A DNA stretch of 64,000 bases. It comes from Mucilaginibacter arboris (GTDB lineage Bacteria > Bacteroidota > Bacteroidia > Sphingobacteriales > Sphingobacteriaceae). Every line of letters begins with the position of its first letter. Positions within the stretch are counted from its first letter, which is position 1. The stretch covers positions 265,679 to 329,678 of the forward strand of contig NZ_WPIK01000004.1 in the NCBI RefSeq assembly GCF_009754915.1. The letters are read 5' to 3'. The notes under the pieces were generated by a model. That model was given only the letters and a program-made list of their open reading frames with translations, ran no database searches and had not been told where the DNA came from. Positions 8,471 to 17,389 of this stretch are shown piece by piece. Position numbers and translations under genes: made by a program.

Positions 8471-9622
8471 ATGACTTCAACCCAAACCCGTTTTACCATA
8501 CACGAAGACTGAACCGTTGTACTTCTCGGTTCGCTTATCATCATTTTGTCACTCATTAGTTTTTTGCTTTCTGTTCCGGTTTTTGGCTGGAAAGATAGCA
8601 GCGATCTTTTTAGCAAAGTATTATCGCCCCAAAACCTGTTGGTCCTGGCCGAACAATTTGTATTCGTACTGATAATTGCTGCGCTTGGTGCTTCTTTTAC
8701 CGGTAAAAATTTGCGTTCTGCCTTAACCGGTTTTCCTGTGGTTTTCCTGCTTACTATTTTTGCTTTGGTCCTGGCTGGCAACAGTACAGTTAAAGGTTTA
8801 AACCTGGAAGCCGTTATCATCAGCCTGTCGCTCGGGTTAATTATCAGTAATTTTTTAAACCTGCCCAAGTGGCTGCGCGCTTCGCTTTCTACCGGGCTTT
8901 TTGTAAAAATCGGATTGGTCTTGCTGGGCACAACCATCATCTTTTCTGATATTTTAAAGGCCGGTTCTTTAGGTTTGATGCAATCTTTAGTCGTTGTAAT
9001 TTCTGTTTGGTACTTTGCTTTCTGGACTTGCAAAAAACTAAAAGTAGATGATGAAACCACGATGATGATTTCCAGTGCCGTTTCCATCTGCGGCGTTTCT
9101 GCAGCGATTGCTACTTCCGGCGCTATCAAAGGCGATTCAAAAAAATTATCTTATGTTATTTCGATGGTTTTGATCACCGCCATTCCGATGATGATCTTTA
9201 TGCCGATCATCGCCCATTATTTTCACTTTTCGCAGGAAGTTACCGGCGCATGGCTGGGCGGAAGTATCGATACAACAGGTGCCGTAGTTGCTTCGGGAAG
9301 TTTGGTGGGAGAAGCAGCTTTAAAAATCAGTACAATTGTTAAGTTTTCGCAAAATGTATTGTTAGGAGTTGCTGCTTTTGCCATTTCTGTTTACTGGACT
9401 TATACTAAAAACCCGGCTGCCCAAAATGCGGAGCAAAAACCAACTTTAAAAGTAATCTGGGAGCGTTTCCCTAAATTTGTTTTAGGCTTTATCGGTGCAT
9501 CACTTGCTTTCTCATTCCTGATTTCCCCTGAAACAGCTAAAACCGTAAGCAAGAAAAAAACAATGCTTCTTTTATCACCTAAAAATTGGTGTTTGCAGAA
9601 TTTAAATAAAGAGGGAGTTTAA
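8471..9622 (+). pseudogene. YeiH/UPF0324 putative sulfate exporter, interrupted and truncated
   Basis: An ATG at 8471 encodes MTSTQTRFTIHED, then TGA at 8510-8512 where the family has Trp (EDWTVVLLG), then the same frame continues as a multi-helix membrane protein with the family features (SLGLIISNF, LLGTTIIFSDI, GGSIDTTGAVVASG). TGA is a normal stop here, as at 8431, so this is a nonsense mutation. At the 3' end the frame runs into a 24-bp repeat copy at 9563 that supplies the last codons (MLLLSPKN); the final helices expected after FLISPETAKTVSK are missing. I could not find the lost 3' part downstream. Confidence 0.8.
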
Positions 9623-9839
9623 ACTTTTTGGTACCAATTTCAATTTGATCCTTCGGCATGCCCAGGTTTGGTGCCGATGCTTCTTTTACCGGATAAAATT
9701 GGTTTTTACATTTAATCACTAAAGACCTATAAGGTTTTGAAAACCTTGTAGGTCTTTAGTGAATGGTTAACATTTTTTAGGTGATAAAAGAAGCATCGGC
9801 TCAAAAAAAGAGGGCCAGAAAAAAAGTTTAAACAACTTC
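9614..9839. repeat. MITE-like composite repeat element
   Basis: GGAGTTTAAACTTTTTGG (9614-9631) and AAGTTTAAACAACTTC (9824-9839) form inverted ends. Between them are GATGCTTCTTTTACC (9676-9690), a long palindrome (9717-9761) and TAGGTGATAAAAGAAGCAT (ending 9796). A further full motif copy (9563-9586) sits just outside, at the truncated end of the transporter pseudogene, and another at about 9865-9888. No open frame is present. Similar ends occur at 31.4-31.9 kb and 53.4-53.6 kb. Confidence 0.6.
9717..9761. repeat. 45-bp near-perfect palindrome
   Basis: CACTAAAGACCTATAAGGTT and its reverse complement form two arms that meet at TTTTGAAAA and end GGTCTTTAGTG, with a single mismatch. Palindromes of this form are common REP-like units in Bacteroidota intergenic DNA. 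It could fold into a hairpin in RNA or single-stranded DNA. Confidence 0.8.
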
Positions 9840-10297
9840 AAAATCAAAAACTAAAAATTTACCAATTTTTAAGTGATAAAAGAAGCATAGAAAATAAATT
9901 GAACACAATTTAAATAGCCCATAAAGTAAAGCTCTCATTTTAAATTTTTAATATTATCAACCTACTGATCCCGTTGCTTTGTTTTGATTGCATTGTTTAA
10001 TTGTTTATTTTGATTTCTGCTGATTAAACAATTTCGATTTGATCGAGGTTGGAAATCGAACTTCAAGCCGTTGAGTAATCTCTGAATTAGAAATTACAGA
10101 AAATGAAAATCGCTAACAAAAGATTTTTGTTAAGTGATAACATTGAGCCCGAATAATCCAAATATTAAAGCTAAAAGGGAAACTGGCCTGCTCTTTTCTG
10201 AAAATAAATTTTTGAAGGAATAGAAAACTGAACAGCAGAAGTTAAAAAATCTGCTAACCTAATCTCTAAGATTATTAGTGATTAAGGCATAAAAAAA
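9840..10297. other. Intergenic region without a recognised gene
   Basis: Apart from one motif copy (TAAAAGAAGCAT at 9877-9888) I see only AT-rich sequence with many stops. A search by eye for the missing 3' end of the transporter pseudogene found nothing. Confidence 0.5.
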
Positions 10298-10330
10298 CCG
10301 GATTAGAACACAAGTGTGAGCTAAATCCGG
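10298..10330 (-). terminator. Terminator downstream of tRNA-Leu
   Basis: On the minus strand CCGGATT (from 10330) pairs with AATCCGG (to 10298), and the stem is followed by a run of T residues. It lies 5 bp beyond the tRNA 3' end. Confidence 0.75.
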
Positions 10331-10335
10331 CTTTG

Positions 10336-10415
10336 TACCCAGCGCCGGAGTCGAACCGGCACGGTTTCCCACAGGTGTTTGAGACCAGCGCGTCTACCAA
10401 TTCCGCCAGCTGGGC
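10336..10415 (-). tRNA. tRNA-Leu (anticodon CAA)
   Basis: The minus strand folds as a class II tRNA. The acceptor is GCCCAGC/GCTGGGT, there is a D-arm with GGTAGAC, a loop CTCAAAC with anticodon CAA, a variable arm CTGTGGGAAACCG, and a T-arm GCCGGTTCGACTCCGGC. The CCA tail is not encoded. The anticodon stem has a U-U mismatch (CTGGT against ACCTG). The G1-U72 closing pair is a wobble. The gene lies 9 bp after the hscB stop codon. Confidence 0.92.
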
Positions 10416-10424
10416 ATTGCTTTG

Positions 10425-10946
10425 TTAGCGGGTTGCAAATGTATTCAAACTCTCCTGTATTCGCAACAAATATTTTTTACGATAATATATATCCAATACT
10501 TTTTTTAACGCGGCATCTTGCTCGGCTTTTGTTTTACTGCTGAAACCCTTTGTTTGCTGTGCCAGTTCGGCTTCTAAAGCATCTGATGCTTCTTTTACCG
10601 ATGTTTTTATTTGATTGAAAGTTGCTTCATCTCCGGCATCCGTTAACTGCTCGTTCAGCTCCATCATCTCCATTAAAAAATCAGGCGCTAAAGGATATTT
10701 ATCTCCTTCGGCTAACAAATGGTGCTGGCGTAAAATGTAGTCAACCCTTTTGTTTGGGTCAGACAGAACCTGGTACGCTTTATTGTTTAAGGTTGATAAC
10801 TGCAAAACTTCTTCCTGTTTTTCTGCACTTTCTGCTGTATAAAAATCAGGATGGTACTTTTTGCTCAATTCGTAAAACTTTTTTTTCAGTTGGGCGGCAT
10901 CTAACTCAAAAGATTCGGGCAAACCGTAAAATTCAAAGTAATCCAT
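10425..10946 (-). CDS. hscB: Iron-sulfur cluster co-chaperone HscB (J-domain protein)
   Basis: The 173-residue protein has a J domain in the first 75 residues with the HPD tripeptide in KKYHPDFYT, followed by a C-terminal helical domain as in HscB (LNEQLTDAGDEATFNQIK). HscB delivers the scaffold IscU to the Hsp70 HscA and stimulates its ATPase during Fe-S cluster transfer. No isc or hscA genes are adjacent, which is usual in Bacteroidota. It lies 13 bp downstream of rseP and may share its transcript. The 3' end contains a probable promoter for tRNA-Leu, and a motif copy (ATGCTTCTTTTA at 10586) lies inside the gene. Confidence 0.88.
   Translation of the reverse strand: MDYFEFYGLPESFELDAAQLKKKFYELSKKYHPDFYTAESAEKQEEVLQLSTLNNKAYQVLSDPNKRVDYILRQHHLLAEGDKYPLAPDFLMEMMELNEQLTDAGDEATFNQIKTSVKEASDALEAELAQQTKGFSSKTKAEQDAALKKVLDIYYRKKYLLRIQESLNTFATR
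10436..10470 (-). promoter_or_regulatory. Promoter for tRNA-Leu inside the hscB 3' end
   Basis: The minus strand reads TTG, then 20 nt, then TACATTTG (10443 to 10436). This fits the Bacteroidota TTTG-N19-TAnnTTTG pattern. Transcription would start near 10430, about 15 nt before the tRNA. Confidence 0.55.
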
Positions 10947-10959
10947 GGTTAATATTGAA

Positions 10960-12285
10960 TTATTTGTTGATTACGTGGCGCAAAATATCGTTTCCGTAAA
11001 CAAAAACCATTAAAGCAATCAGGATACAGAAACCTACAATTTGTGCTTTCTCCATAAATTTATCACTTAACGGTTTGCCTTTAATCATTTCGATAATTAA
11101 AAACATGGCATGTCCGCCATCTAAAGCCGGAATTGGCAGCAAATTCATCAGCGCTAAAGCCATGGATAATAAACCAACCAGGCTCCAGAATTTGCCGACA
11201 TCAAAATGACTTCCAAACATAGTTGCCATCGTTACCGGACCGGCAAAAGCACGGTTCGCTTTAATTTGTCCGGTTGCCACACGGCCAATTCCTTTGGCAT
11301 TATCAGAAAAAGTACTCCAGGCTTTAGAAGCGCCAACCGGTAATGAAGACAGAAAGCCGAATTTTTCTTTTTCGATAACCGGTTCGTCCCCTTTTGCAGC
11401 AAAACCAAGCGTACCTTGTGCATTTACGGTAGCCGGAATTTGCAATAACTGGTTATTTCTTTTGACTTCCAGGTTAATCTGTTTGTCCTTATTTGCTTTA
11501 ATTAATGTTTGAAACTGATCAAAGAAAACAACAGGATGCTGGTTAACTGCTTTGATGCTGTCGCCTTTTTGCAAGCCTGCTTTTTGTGCATTACTGCCTG
11601 CAACAACAGAATCTACCATAAACTTACTGCGTAGCTGTATAAATTCGCCAATACCATAATCTGCAACTTCATTATAAATATTTCCGGGAACGCTTAGGTT
11701 AAGTATTTGGTTATCACGATCAACGGTAAGCTGAGAATTGCCAAGCAATACTTTAGAACTGATCAACTCTTCAAAACGAACAATCTTTTTGCCGTTAACA
11801 GCAGTAATTTTATCTCCTGCTTTTAAACCGATTTCACGTCCAATTTTTCCCGGAACAATACCATATTTTACACTTTGGTTTGGAATATAGCTTTCGCCAT
11901 ATTTAATGGTTAACATCCAGAAAATAAATATTCCAAGTACAATGTTTACGAATATGCCGGCCAGCATTACAATTAAACGTTGCCACGCTGGTTTAGAACG
12001 AAACTCCCAGGGTTGTGGCGGGCCTGCTAATTGTTCGGTATCCATAGATTCATCAATCATACCGGCAATTTTTACGTAACCACCTAAAGGCAGCCAGCCA
12101 ATACCATATTCTACGCCTTTGTATGTGTATTTAAACAAGCTGATGTTCCAGGCATCAAAAAAAAGATAAAATTTTTCTACCTTGATACCAAAAGCGCGGG
12201 CTGCAAAAAAGTGACCTGCTTCATGCAAAATCACCAGGATCGATAAGCCGGCAATTAGCTGGCCAATCATAATTAAAACGTTCAT
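10960..12285 (-). CDS. rseP: RIP metalloprotease RseP (site-2 protease)
   Basis: The 441-residue protein has the zinc motif HEAGH (H21, E22, H25) in the first transmembrane helix and the second active-site motif LDGGHAMF near residue 390. Two PDZ-like domains lie between, around residues 130-300 (LKAGDKITAVNGK and LQKGDSIKAVNQH). Site-2 proteases cut transmembrane anti-sigma factors and cleared signal peptides within the inner membrane. It follows dxr by 30 bp, a conserved pairing. A GATGCTGTTTTTATG motif variant lies in the dxr-rseP gap and extends over the dxr stop side. Confidence 0.95.
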   Translation of the reverse strand: MNVLIMIGQLIAGLSILVILHEAGHFFAARAFGIKVEKFYLFFDAWNISLFKYTYKGVEYGIGWLPLGGYVKIAGMIDESMDTEQLAGPPQPWEFRSKPAWQRLIVMLAGIFVNIVLGIFIFWMLTIKYGESYIPNQSVKYGIVPGKIGREIGLKAGDKITAVNGKKIVRFEELISSKVLLGNSQLTVDRDNQILNLSVPGNIYNEVADYGIGEFIQLRSKFMVDSVVAGSNAQKAGLQKGDSIKAVNQHPVVFFDQFQTLIKANKDKQINLEVKRNNQLLQIPATVNAQGTLGFAAKGDEPVIEKEKFGFLSSLPVGASKAWSTFSDNAKGIGRVATGQIKANRAFAGPVTMATMFGSHFDVGKFWSLVGLLSMALALMNLLPIPALDGGHAMFLIIEMIKGKPLSDKFMEKAQIVGFCILIALMVFVYGNDILRHVINK

Positions 12286-12315
12286 ATAAAATCTTTCAGT
12301 TTGTTGATGCTGTTT

Positions 12316-13476
12316 TTATGCACCTTTTTTAAATATTAAATTTTGGGCTAAAGTTCTTGTTTCCAGATCGGTATTTAAATAATCTTCCAGTCCGGGTTCT
12401 TTATGCAACGAAATCCGCTGCGTACATTCTTCAATCAGATCACTCATTCCCAAAAATGTTACTTGTTCTTTTAAAAAACCAGCTACTGCAACTTCGTTGG
12501 CAGCGTTAACAATGCAAGGCATGTTCCCGCCCGTATCCAAAGCTGCAAAAGCCAGTGCAAGGTTACGGAAAGTTTTCAGATCCGGTTGCTCAAAAGTAAG
12601 ATACGGAAAATCTGCAAAACTGAAACGTGTAAAATTATTTTTTATTCTCTGCGGATAAGTCAGCGCGTATTGAATTGGCAATTTCATATCCGGCAAACCC
12701 ATTTGTGCTTTTACGGAACTGTCTTTAAATTGAACAAGCGAATGAATGATAGATTGCGGATGAACGATTACATCAATTTGATCAGCCCGCAAATCAAACA
12801 ACCATTTAGCTTCAATCACTTCCAAGCCTTTGTTCATCAGCGAAGCAGAATCAATGGTGATCTTTGCTCCCATCACCCAGTTCGGATGTTTTAAAGCCTG
12901 ACTTTTTGTTACTGCGGAGAGAAATTCAATATCTTTTCCACGAAAAGGGCCGCCGGAAGCGGTTAAAATAATTTTTTCTATGGATTGTGGTTCTTCTCCA
13001 ACCAAACATTGAAAGATGGCAGAATGTTCAGAATCAACAGGCAAAATAGAAACGTTATGTTCTTTAGCCAGTTTCATCACCAGTTCTCCTGCAACAACCA
13101 GCGTTTCTTTGTTTGCTAACGCGATGTCTTTTCCTGCTTTTATTGCAGCAATGGTAGGCTGTAAACCTGCAAAACCAACCAGCGCAGTTAAAACCAAATC
13201 AATTTCCGGAGCGGTAACCATATCAGTAATTGCCTTACTTCCGGCAAGAACTTGTATTGAAGTATGCCGCAATGCTTCTTTTACCGTATAAAATAAGTTG
13301 TCCTGACCAACAACTACATATTCTGGTAAAAACTCCAGCGCTTGCTTAATCAGTAAATCTGCGTTTGATTGTGCCGTAAGCAAACAGGCGCGAAAAAGTT
13401 CAGGATTTTCCCGAACCACTTGCAAAGTTTGCGTACCAATGCTGCCGGTTGAACCTAAAATGGCAATACTTTTCAA
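12316..13476 (-). CDS. dxr: 1-deoxy-D-xylulose-5-phosphate reductoisomerase
   Basis: At 386 residues this is a full-length Dxr. The NADPH-binding GSTGSIGTQTL is at residues 8-18. LANKETLVVAG, VDSEHSAIFQCL and MNKGLEVIEA are all present and carry the metal and substrate ligands. It makes 2-C-methyl-D-erythritol 4-phosphate, the committed step of the MEP isoprenoid pathway. The start is TTG at 13476 (leading to KSIAILG), since no in-frame ATG or GTG precedes it closely. The gene precedes rseP. The motif ATGCTTCTTTTA occurs inside it at 13272. Confidence 0.95.
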   Translation of the reverse strand: MKSIAILGSTGSIGTQTLQVVRENPELFRACLLTAQSNADLLIKQALEFLPEYVVVGQDNLFYTVKEALRHTSIQVLAGSKAITDMVTAPEIDLVLTALVGFAGLQPTIAAIKAGKDIALANKETLVVAGELVMKLAKEHNVSILPVDSEHSAIFQCLVGEEPQSIEKIILTASGGPFRGKDIEFLSAVTKSQALKHPNWVMGAKITIDSASLMNKGLEVIEAKWLFDLRADQIDVIVHPQSIIHSLVQFKDSSVKAQMGLPDMKLPIQYALTYPQRIKNNFTRFSFADFPYLTFEQPDLKTFRNLALAFAALDTGGNMPCIVNAANEVAVAGFLKEQVTFLGMSDLIEECTQRISLHKEPGLEDYLNTDLETRTLAQNLIFKKGA

Positions 13477-13548
13477 ATGTGTTGGTTTTGTAAGGGTTTT
13501 ATTTTTGAAGAATAAATACGAAAAATAGTTTTATTAAGCTACAAAAAT

Positions 13549-15051
13549 CTACATTAAAATATAACTTTCCAACACTTCTGCAATTGTACGGTCATTTGAC
13601 AATCGCGGGACTTTATTTTGTCCGCCCAGTTTGCCTTGAGTTCTCATGTAATCAATAAAAGCGTTCTTTTTTAATTGACGGATTTTAAGCGGTTGCAAAA
13701 TATTTCCTTCGATCAAATCAGCATAATAAATATTTTTTTGCTGCATTACTTCATCTACTTTTTTGCTGAAATCAATAAGATTTTTTGGTTCTTTGCCGAA
13801 TTCAATAAACCATTCATGAAATGGAAATTCTCCTGCGGAAGGATTTACCTGCGGCGCAACTGTAAATTCTGTAATTTCTACACCTTCTTCTGCGGCAACC
13901 TGCATCAGCGCCTGCTCTACTTCCTCTCCGATCACATGTTCACCAAAAGCAGAAATAAAATGTTTAATCCTTCCTGTTACAACAATTTTGTACGGATTGA
14001 GGGAAGTAAATTTAATTGTATCGTCAATACTATAGCCCCATAAACCGGCATTTGTATTTAAAATTAAAGCATAATTTTTATCTAATTCTACTTCTTTTAA
14101 GCTGAGACGGACCGGTTTTTCATCAAAATAAGTTTCTGTCGGAATAAATTCGAAGAACATTCCGGCATCAGCTAAAAGCAATAAATCATGGGTTTTTTGC
14201 GAATCCTGGTAAGCGATAAAGCCTTCAGAAGCGGGATAAGTTTCAATAGAATCAATCGGAAAACCTATACTTTCTTCAATTTTTGCTTTATAAGGCTGAT
14301 AATTTACGCCGCCGTAAACAAAAAGTTTGAAGTTTGGAAAGATGTCTTTGATCTTTTTCCCGCCTGATTTTTCGGTTAAACGATCAAAATACATCTGGCA
14401 CCAGGGCGGAATTCCTGATATCAAAGTCATATCTTCTTTTATCGTTTCGGCAACTATCGCATCTACTTTTGCTTCCCAGTCTTCAATCCGGTTTACGGAA
14501 TCACCTGGCATCCGGTTTTTCAAAAGATAACCAGGAACATGATGCGCAACAATTCCGGATAACCTTCCAACAGGTATTCCGGCTTTGGTTTGTAATTCCG
14601 GGCTTCCCTGTAAAAATATCATTTTTCCATCGGTAAAAGAAGCATTGCCGGTTTCGTGAAGGTAATTTAATAAAGCATTTCTGGCAGCACGGATATGTTC
14701 GGGCATGGAATCTTTAGAAATCGGAATATATTTTACACCGGAAGTTGTGCCCGAAGTTTTAGCAAGATAAGCAGGTTTGCCCGGCCAAAGCACGTTTTCT
14801 TCTCCGTGTATTACCCGTTCGATATAGGGTTTTAATTCTTCGTAATCCCGAATTGGAACATGCTTTTTAAAATCTTCGTAATTGTTGATTTTATCGAAAT
14901 AATGATCTTTCCCGAATGCTGTTTTTACACCTGTTTTTATCAGATCAGCAAAAATCTTCTCCTGAAACTTCACCGCGTTTTTACGCAGCTTATTGATCTG
15001 CAAAGAAATTAAAAAGGCAAAAGGTTTGCTTAATGCTGCTTTTATGCCCAT
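13549..15051 (-). CDS. GH3 auxin-responsive promoter family protein (adenylate-forming)
   Basis: The 500-residue protein matches bacterial GH3 proteins in length. It has the adenylate-forming phosphate-binding loop AKTSGTTSGVKYIP near residue 100, YPASEGFIAY near residue 255, and a C-terminal GH3 domain. Plant GH3 enzymes join amino acids to hormone carboxylates via acyl-adenylates; the bacterial substrate is unknown. The gene is 4 bp downstream of the membrane-protein gene, so it is probably the last gene of a small operon with the glycosyltransferase. A motif copy (TAAAAGAAGCAT, 14634) lies inside. Confidence 0.9.
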   Translation of the reverse strand: MGIKAALSKPFAFLISLQINKLRKNAVKFQEKIFADLIKTGVKTAFGKDHYFDKINNYEDFKKHVPIRDYEELKPYIERVIHGEENVLWPGKPAYLAKTSGTTSGVKYIPISKDSMPEHIRAARNALLNYLHETGNASFTDGKMIFLQGSPELQTKAGIPVGRLSGIVAHHVPGYLLKNRMPGDSVNRIEDWEAKVDAIVAETIKEDMTLISGIPPWCQMYFDRLTEKSGGKKIKDIFPNFKLFVYGGVNYQPYKAKIEESIGFPIDSIETYPASEGFIAYQDSQKTHDLLLLADAGMFFEFIPTETYFDEKPVRLSLKEVELDKNYALILNTNAGLWGYSIDDTIKFTSLNPYKIVVTGRIKHFISAFGEHVIGEEVEQALMQVAAEEGVEITEFTVAPQVNPSAGEFPFHEWFIEFGKEPKNLIDFSKKVDEVMQQKNIYYADLIEGNILQPLKIRQLKKNAFIDYMRTQGKLGGQNKVPRLSNDRTIAEVLESYILM

Positions 15052-15055
15052 AAAA

Positions 15056-15772
15056 TCAGTGCGTTTCGGCTACGTCATCGTCCACATCCAGGTTACTGTA
15101 AACTAACTTACGGTAAGTAACAATTACGATTACGTTAACAAACGGGTATAAAATAAGGATGGCTTTACCAATGAGGAAAAACCCAATGGCAATTACCAAA
15201 ACCATAATCCCTAACAAAGCCAGCAAATGCAGCATGTGCGACTTAGTAAGCAATCTGCTTTGGCGTAAAGACTCGATCGGGCCGGAGTTATCATCCACAA
15301 TAAAACAAGCGCAAAACATATAACGCAATGCTGCATATAAAATCAGCATTACTTCCAACACCTGTACAACTTTTGTTACGTTTTCCGGATAACTTTGCAG
15401 CCCTTTTTCAATAAGCAAGTTTAACGTTACAATGGCAAAAGCAAGGAAAAGGCAAATGGCAATAAAGCTAAACACCATTTTAATAGTGGGTACTAATTGC
15501 GCAAATTCAAACTCATAATATTCGTTATCAATTAACGTAAAAATCAATTTATACAAACCCAAAGTGGCATAAGTTTGAATGATCATCAGGATCAAAAACA
15601 CCAGGAATTCTGCAAAAGCATCATTGCTAACATCTACAAAAGCATTAAAAAACTGCACAGTGCCCAGCACAACGGTAACAATTGCAGTATAAATGATGAT
15701 GGTGAGAAAATTTTTTTTAGTAACATCCCATGCAGTTTTAAAAGTTTCTGCGATGGAAAACGGGTGATACAT
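15056..15772 (-). CDS. Polytopic membrane protein of unknown function
   Basis: The protein has 238 residues with about six hydrophobic segments: residues 20-42, 52-75, 90-118, 135-155, and two between 180 and 225. It starts MYHPFSIAETFKTAWDVTKKNF, a pattern seen in YciC/DUF975-like membrane proteins with an amphipathic start. The function is unknown. The stop is 4 bp before GH3 and the start 3 bp after the glycosyltransferase stop, so the three genes look co-transcribed. Confidence 0.75.
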   Translation of the reverse strand: MYHPFSIAETFKTAWDVTKKNFLTIIIYTAIVTVVLGTVQFFNAFVDVSNDAFAEFLVFLILMIIQTYATLGLYKLIFTLIDNEYYEFEFAQLVPTIKMVFSFIAICLFLAFAIVTLNLLIEKGLQSYPENVTKVVQVLEVMLILYAALRYMFCACFIVDDNSGPIESLRQSRLLTKSHMLHLLALLGIMVLVIAIGFFLIGKAILILYPFVNVIVIVTYRKLVYSNLDVDDDVAETH

Positions 15773-15775
15773 AGC

Positions 15776-16744
15776 TTATGAGTTGTTTAATATTATCCTT
15801 TTCCAGAAATCCTGCATAAAACCAAGCCCGTAAGCGGTTAGCTGAATAAACGCGGCAAATATGCTCAAAAATGCAACTTTTGCTGATTTATTCCTCATCC
15901 AGGAATGAAAAAATATTAACAAAATAAATAGTGCCAACAAAAAATTACAAAGCCCTGCAATGGGCCAGTTGAGCAAATTTGCAATTAAAGAAAAGATCAA
16001 TCCTAAAGTAAATACGGCCGGAAAAAAGTGGACTGGTTTTAATCCCGAAGGAAAAAACTTATAAATATTGATGCGCGCACGGCCAAAAAAATGGATTTGT
16101 TTGTAGAACTGAAAAAAGCTGGTGCGCCGTTTATGGTAAACTTTTGCTTCGGGGATTAAGCCTGTTTTAAAACCTAATTGATGTATCCGGATGCTTAGTT
16201 CAATGTCTTCTCCCAAACGTGTGATAATGAAACCGCCTGTTTTCTCGTAAACTTTCCGCGATAAACCCATGTTAAAGCTGCGCGGATGGAAATCGCCAAT
16301 CCGTTTTTCTCCGCCACGGATGCCTCCTGTAGTAAAAGGCGAAGTCATGGAATAGCTGATTGCTTTTTGTACGGGCGAAAACGAATCATGGGAAGCATCC
16401 GGGCCACCGTAAGCATCGAGATGTTGTGCAATAATTTCCCGGTTTACAATTTCTAAGTAATCAGGAGGAATTAAACAATCAGAATCAAAAATGATAAAGT
16501 AATCTCCGTTTGCTCTTTCAAAACCAAAATTCCGGCTAAAACCTTGTCCGCTGTTTGGTTTAACATAATATTTTAAGTCGAGGCGATCTTTAAAATCTTC
16601 CATTACGGCTGCTGCATCCAGTTTTGATCCGTCTTCAATCACCAAAACTTCAAACGCTTTATAAGTTTGAAGCACTAATGTTTCCAACAGTTCGCGGATT
16701 TCTTGCGGACGATTGTAAAGCGGAATGATAATCGAAAAAAACAT
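15776..16744 (-). CDS. Family 2 glycosyltransferase with C-terminal membrane helices
   Basis: The 322-residue protein has a GT-A fold: FSIIIPLYNRPQEI at the start, VIEDGSKLD, the DxD-like IFDSDCLIPPDY near residue 90, and a GEDIELSIR motif near 180. After residue 240 two or three hydrophobic helices anchor it to the inner membrane. It would transfer a sugar from a nucleotide donor to a lipid- or surface-glycan acceptor; the exact donor is unknown. It heads the group with the membrane protein and GH3. The TAC-like islet ends 146 bp upstream. Confidence 0.9.
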   Translation of the reverse strand: MFFSIIIPLYNRPQEIRELLETLVLQTYKAFEVLVIEDGSKLDAAAVMEDFKDRLDLKYYVKPNSGQGFSRNFGFERANGDYFIIFDSDCLIPPDYLEIVNREIIAQHLDAYGGPDASHDSFSPVQKAISYSMTSPFTTGGIRGGEKRIGDFHPRSFNMGLSRKVYEKTGGFIITRLGEDIELSIRIHQLGFKTGLIPEAKVYHKRRTSFFQFYKQIHFFGRARINIYKFFPSGLKPVHFFPAVFTLGLIFSLIANLLNWPIAGLCNFLLALFILLIFFHSWMRNKSAKVAFLSIFAAFIQLTAYGLGFMQDFWKRIILNNS

Positions 16745-16830
16745 TATTTGGTTAAAGACAGCGAGGGTTAGAAAGTATTCATTTATAATTAACTCTGCTT
16801 ATAATCCTCCTAACTCCTTCACAGGCTAAC

Positions 16831-16862
16831 TATAACTGTCTATAAGTATAACTGTCTATAAG
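16831..16862. repeat. Perfect 16-bp tandem duplication
   Basis: TATAACTGTCTATAAG occurs twice in direct succession (16831-16846 and 16847-16862), just beyond the 3' end of the TAC-like islet. It may mark an insertion boundary or be a local slippage duplication. Confidence 0.85.
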
Positions 16863-16890
16863 TTGGGACAAGAGAAAATTCGAGAAGCAT

Positions 16891-17388
16891 TTAATTCCTT
16901 ATCTTATCTTCTTTTTTAATAAGTTCGGTCTCTCTAATTTTTTTTACTCTTTCTATATTGGCTTCTAATAATTCTTTAAATAGACTTTGCTGATTAATAA
17001 TCGGAATTATAAAATGGCTAAACCTACTTCCTGCTATATTTTTTGACACTATTGCCCTCATGTGACCAAACGCTATACCAAATAAGATTTCTAATGAACC
17101 ATCTGGGAAATTTATTTTTTGATTTTCATCAACGAAACTTACTAAATTGGCTATATTAAATCTAGTTAATACTGTTCCAGACAGGAATTTTATATTTGAG
17201 TCTTTTTCTCTAAAATCTGTTCGTATAAGATATTCAATCCAATCATTTTGAGTGTCAAAAGTAAAACTCATTCCATAACCGATTTGGATATTGTTATTTT
17301 CTGGGCTTATAGCCTCTTCAATCATAAACCCACAATCTAAGATTCTCATTATGCTAAACTGAAAAGGCGGGAGTTCTTCGGTTGTCAT
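16891..17388 (-). CDS. SecB-like chaperone, third gene of a candidate TAC system
   Basis: The protein has 165 residues. An N-terminal FSIMRILDCGFMIEE strand region, a central TRFNIANLVSFVDENQKI stretch and the C-terminal GHMRAIVSKNIAGSRFSHFI followed by IPIINQQSLF correspond to the order of strands and the ARxxI...PxxN segment of SecB-fold chaperones. The homology is a judgement by eye, not an alignment. It starts 1 bp after the stop of the HTH gene, so the two are translationally coupled. In TAC systems such a chaperone protects the antitoxin, binding its C-terminal tail. Codons are very AT-rich compared with dxr or rseP, suggesting transfer. Confidence 0.55.
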   Translation of the reverse strand: MTTEELPPFQFSIMRILDCGFMIEEAISPENNNIQIGYGMSFTFDTQNDWIEYLIRTDFREKDSNIKFLSGTVLTRFNIANLVSFVDENQKINFPDGSLEILFGIAFGHMRAIVSKNIAGSRFSHFIIPIINQQSLFKELLEANIERVKKIRETELIKKEDKIRN

Positions 17389-17389
17389 A

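Noticed and set aside
8510..8512. TGA as a recoded Trp or selenocysteine codon
   Set aside because: TGA is used as a normal stop by nearby genes (for example 8431-8433), the gene is also truncated at its 3' end, and no SECIS-like element was seen.
9717..9761. Possible CRISPR repeat
   Set aside because: The palindrome occurs once here; there is no array of regularly spaced repeats and no cas gene anywhere in the window.
16831..16862. Attachment site of an integrated element for the TAC-like islet
   Set aside because: The duplication is tandem on one side only, with no integrase or matching repeat at the other border, so I keep it as a simple tandem repeat.
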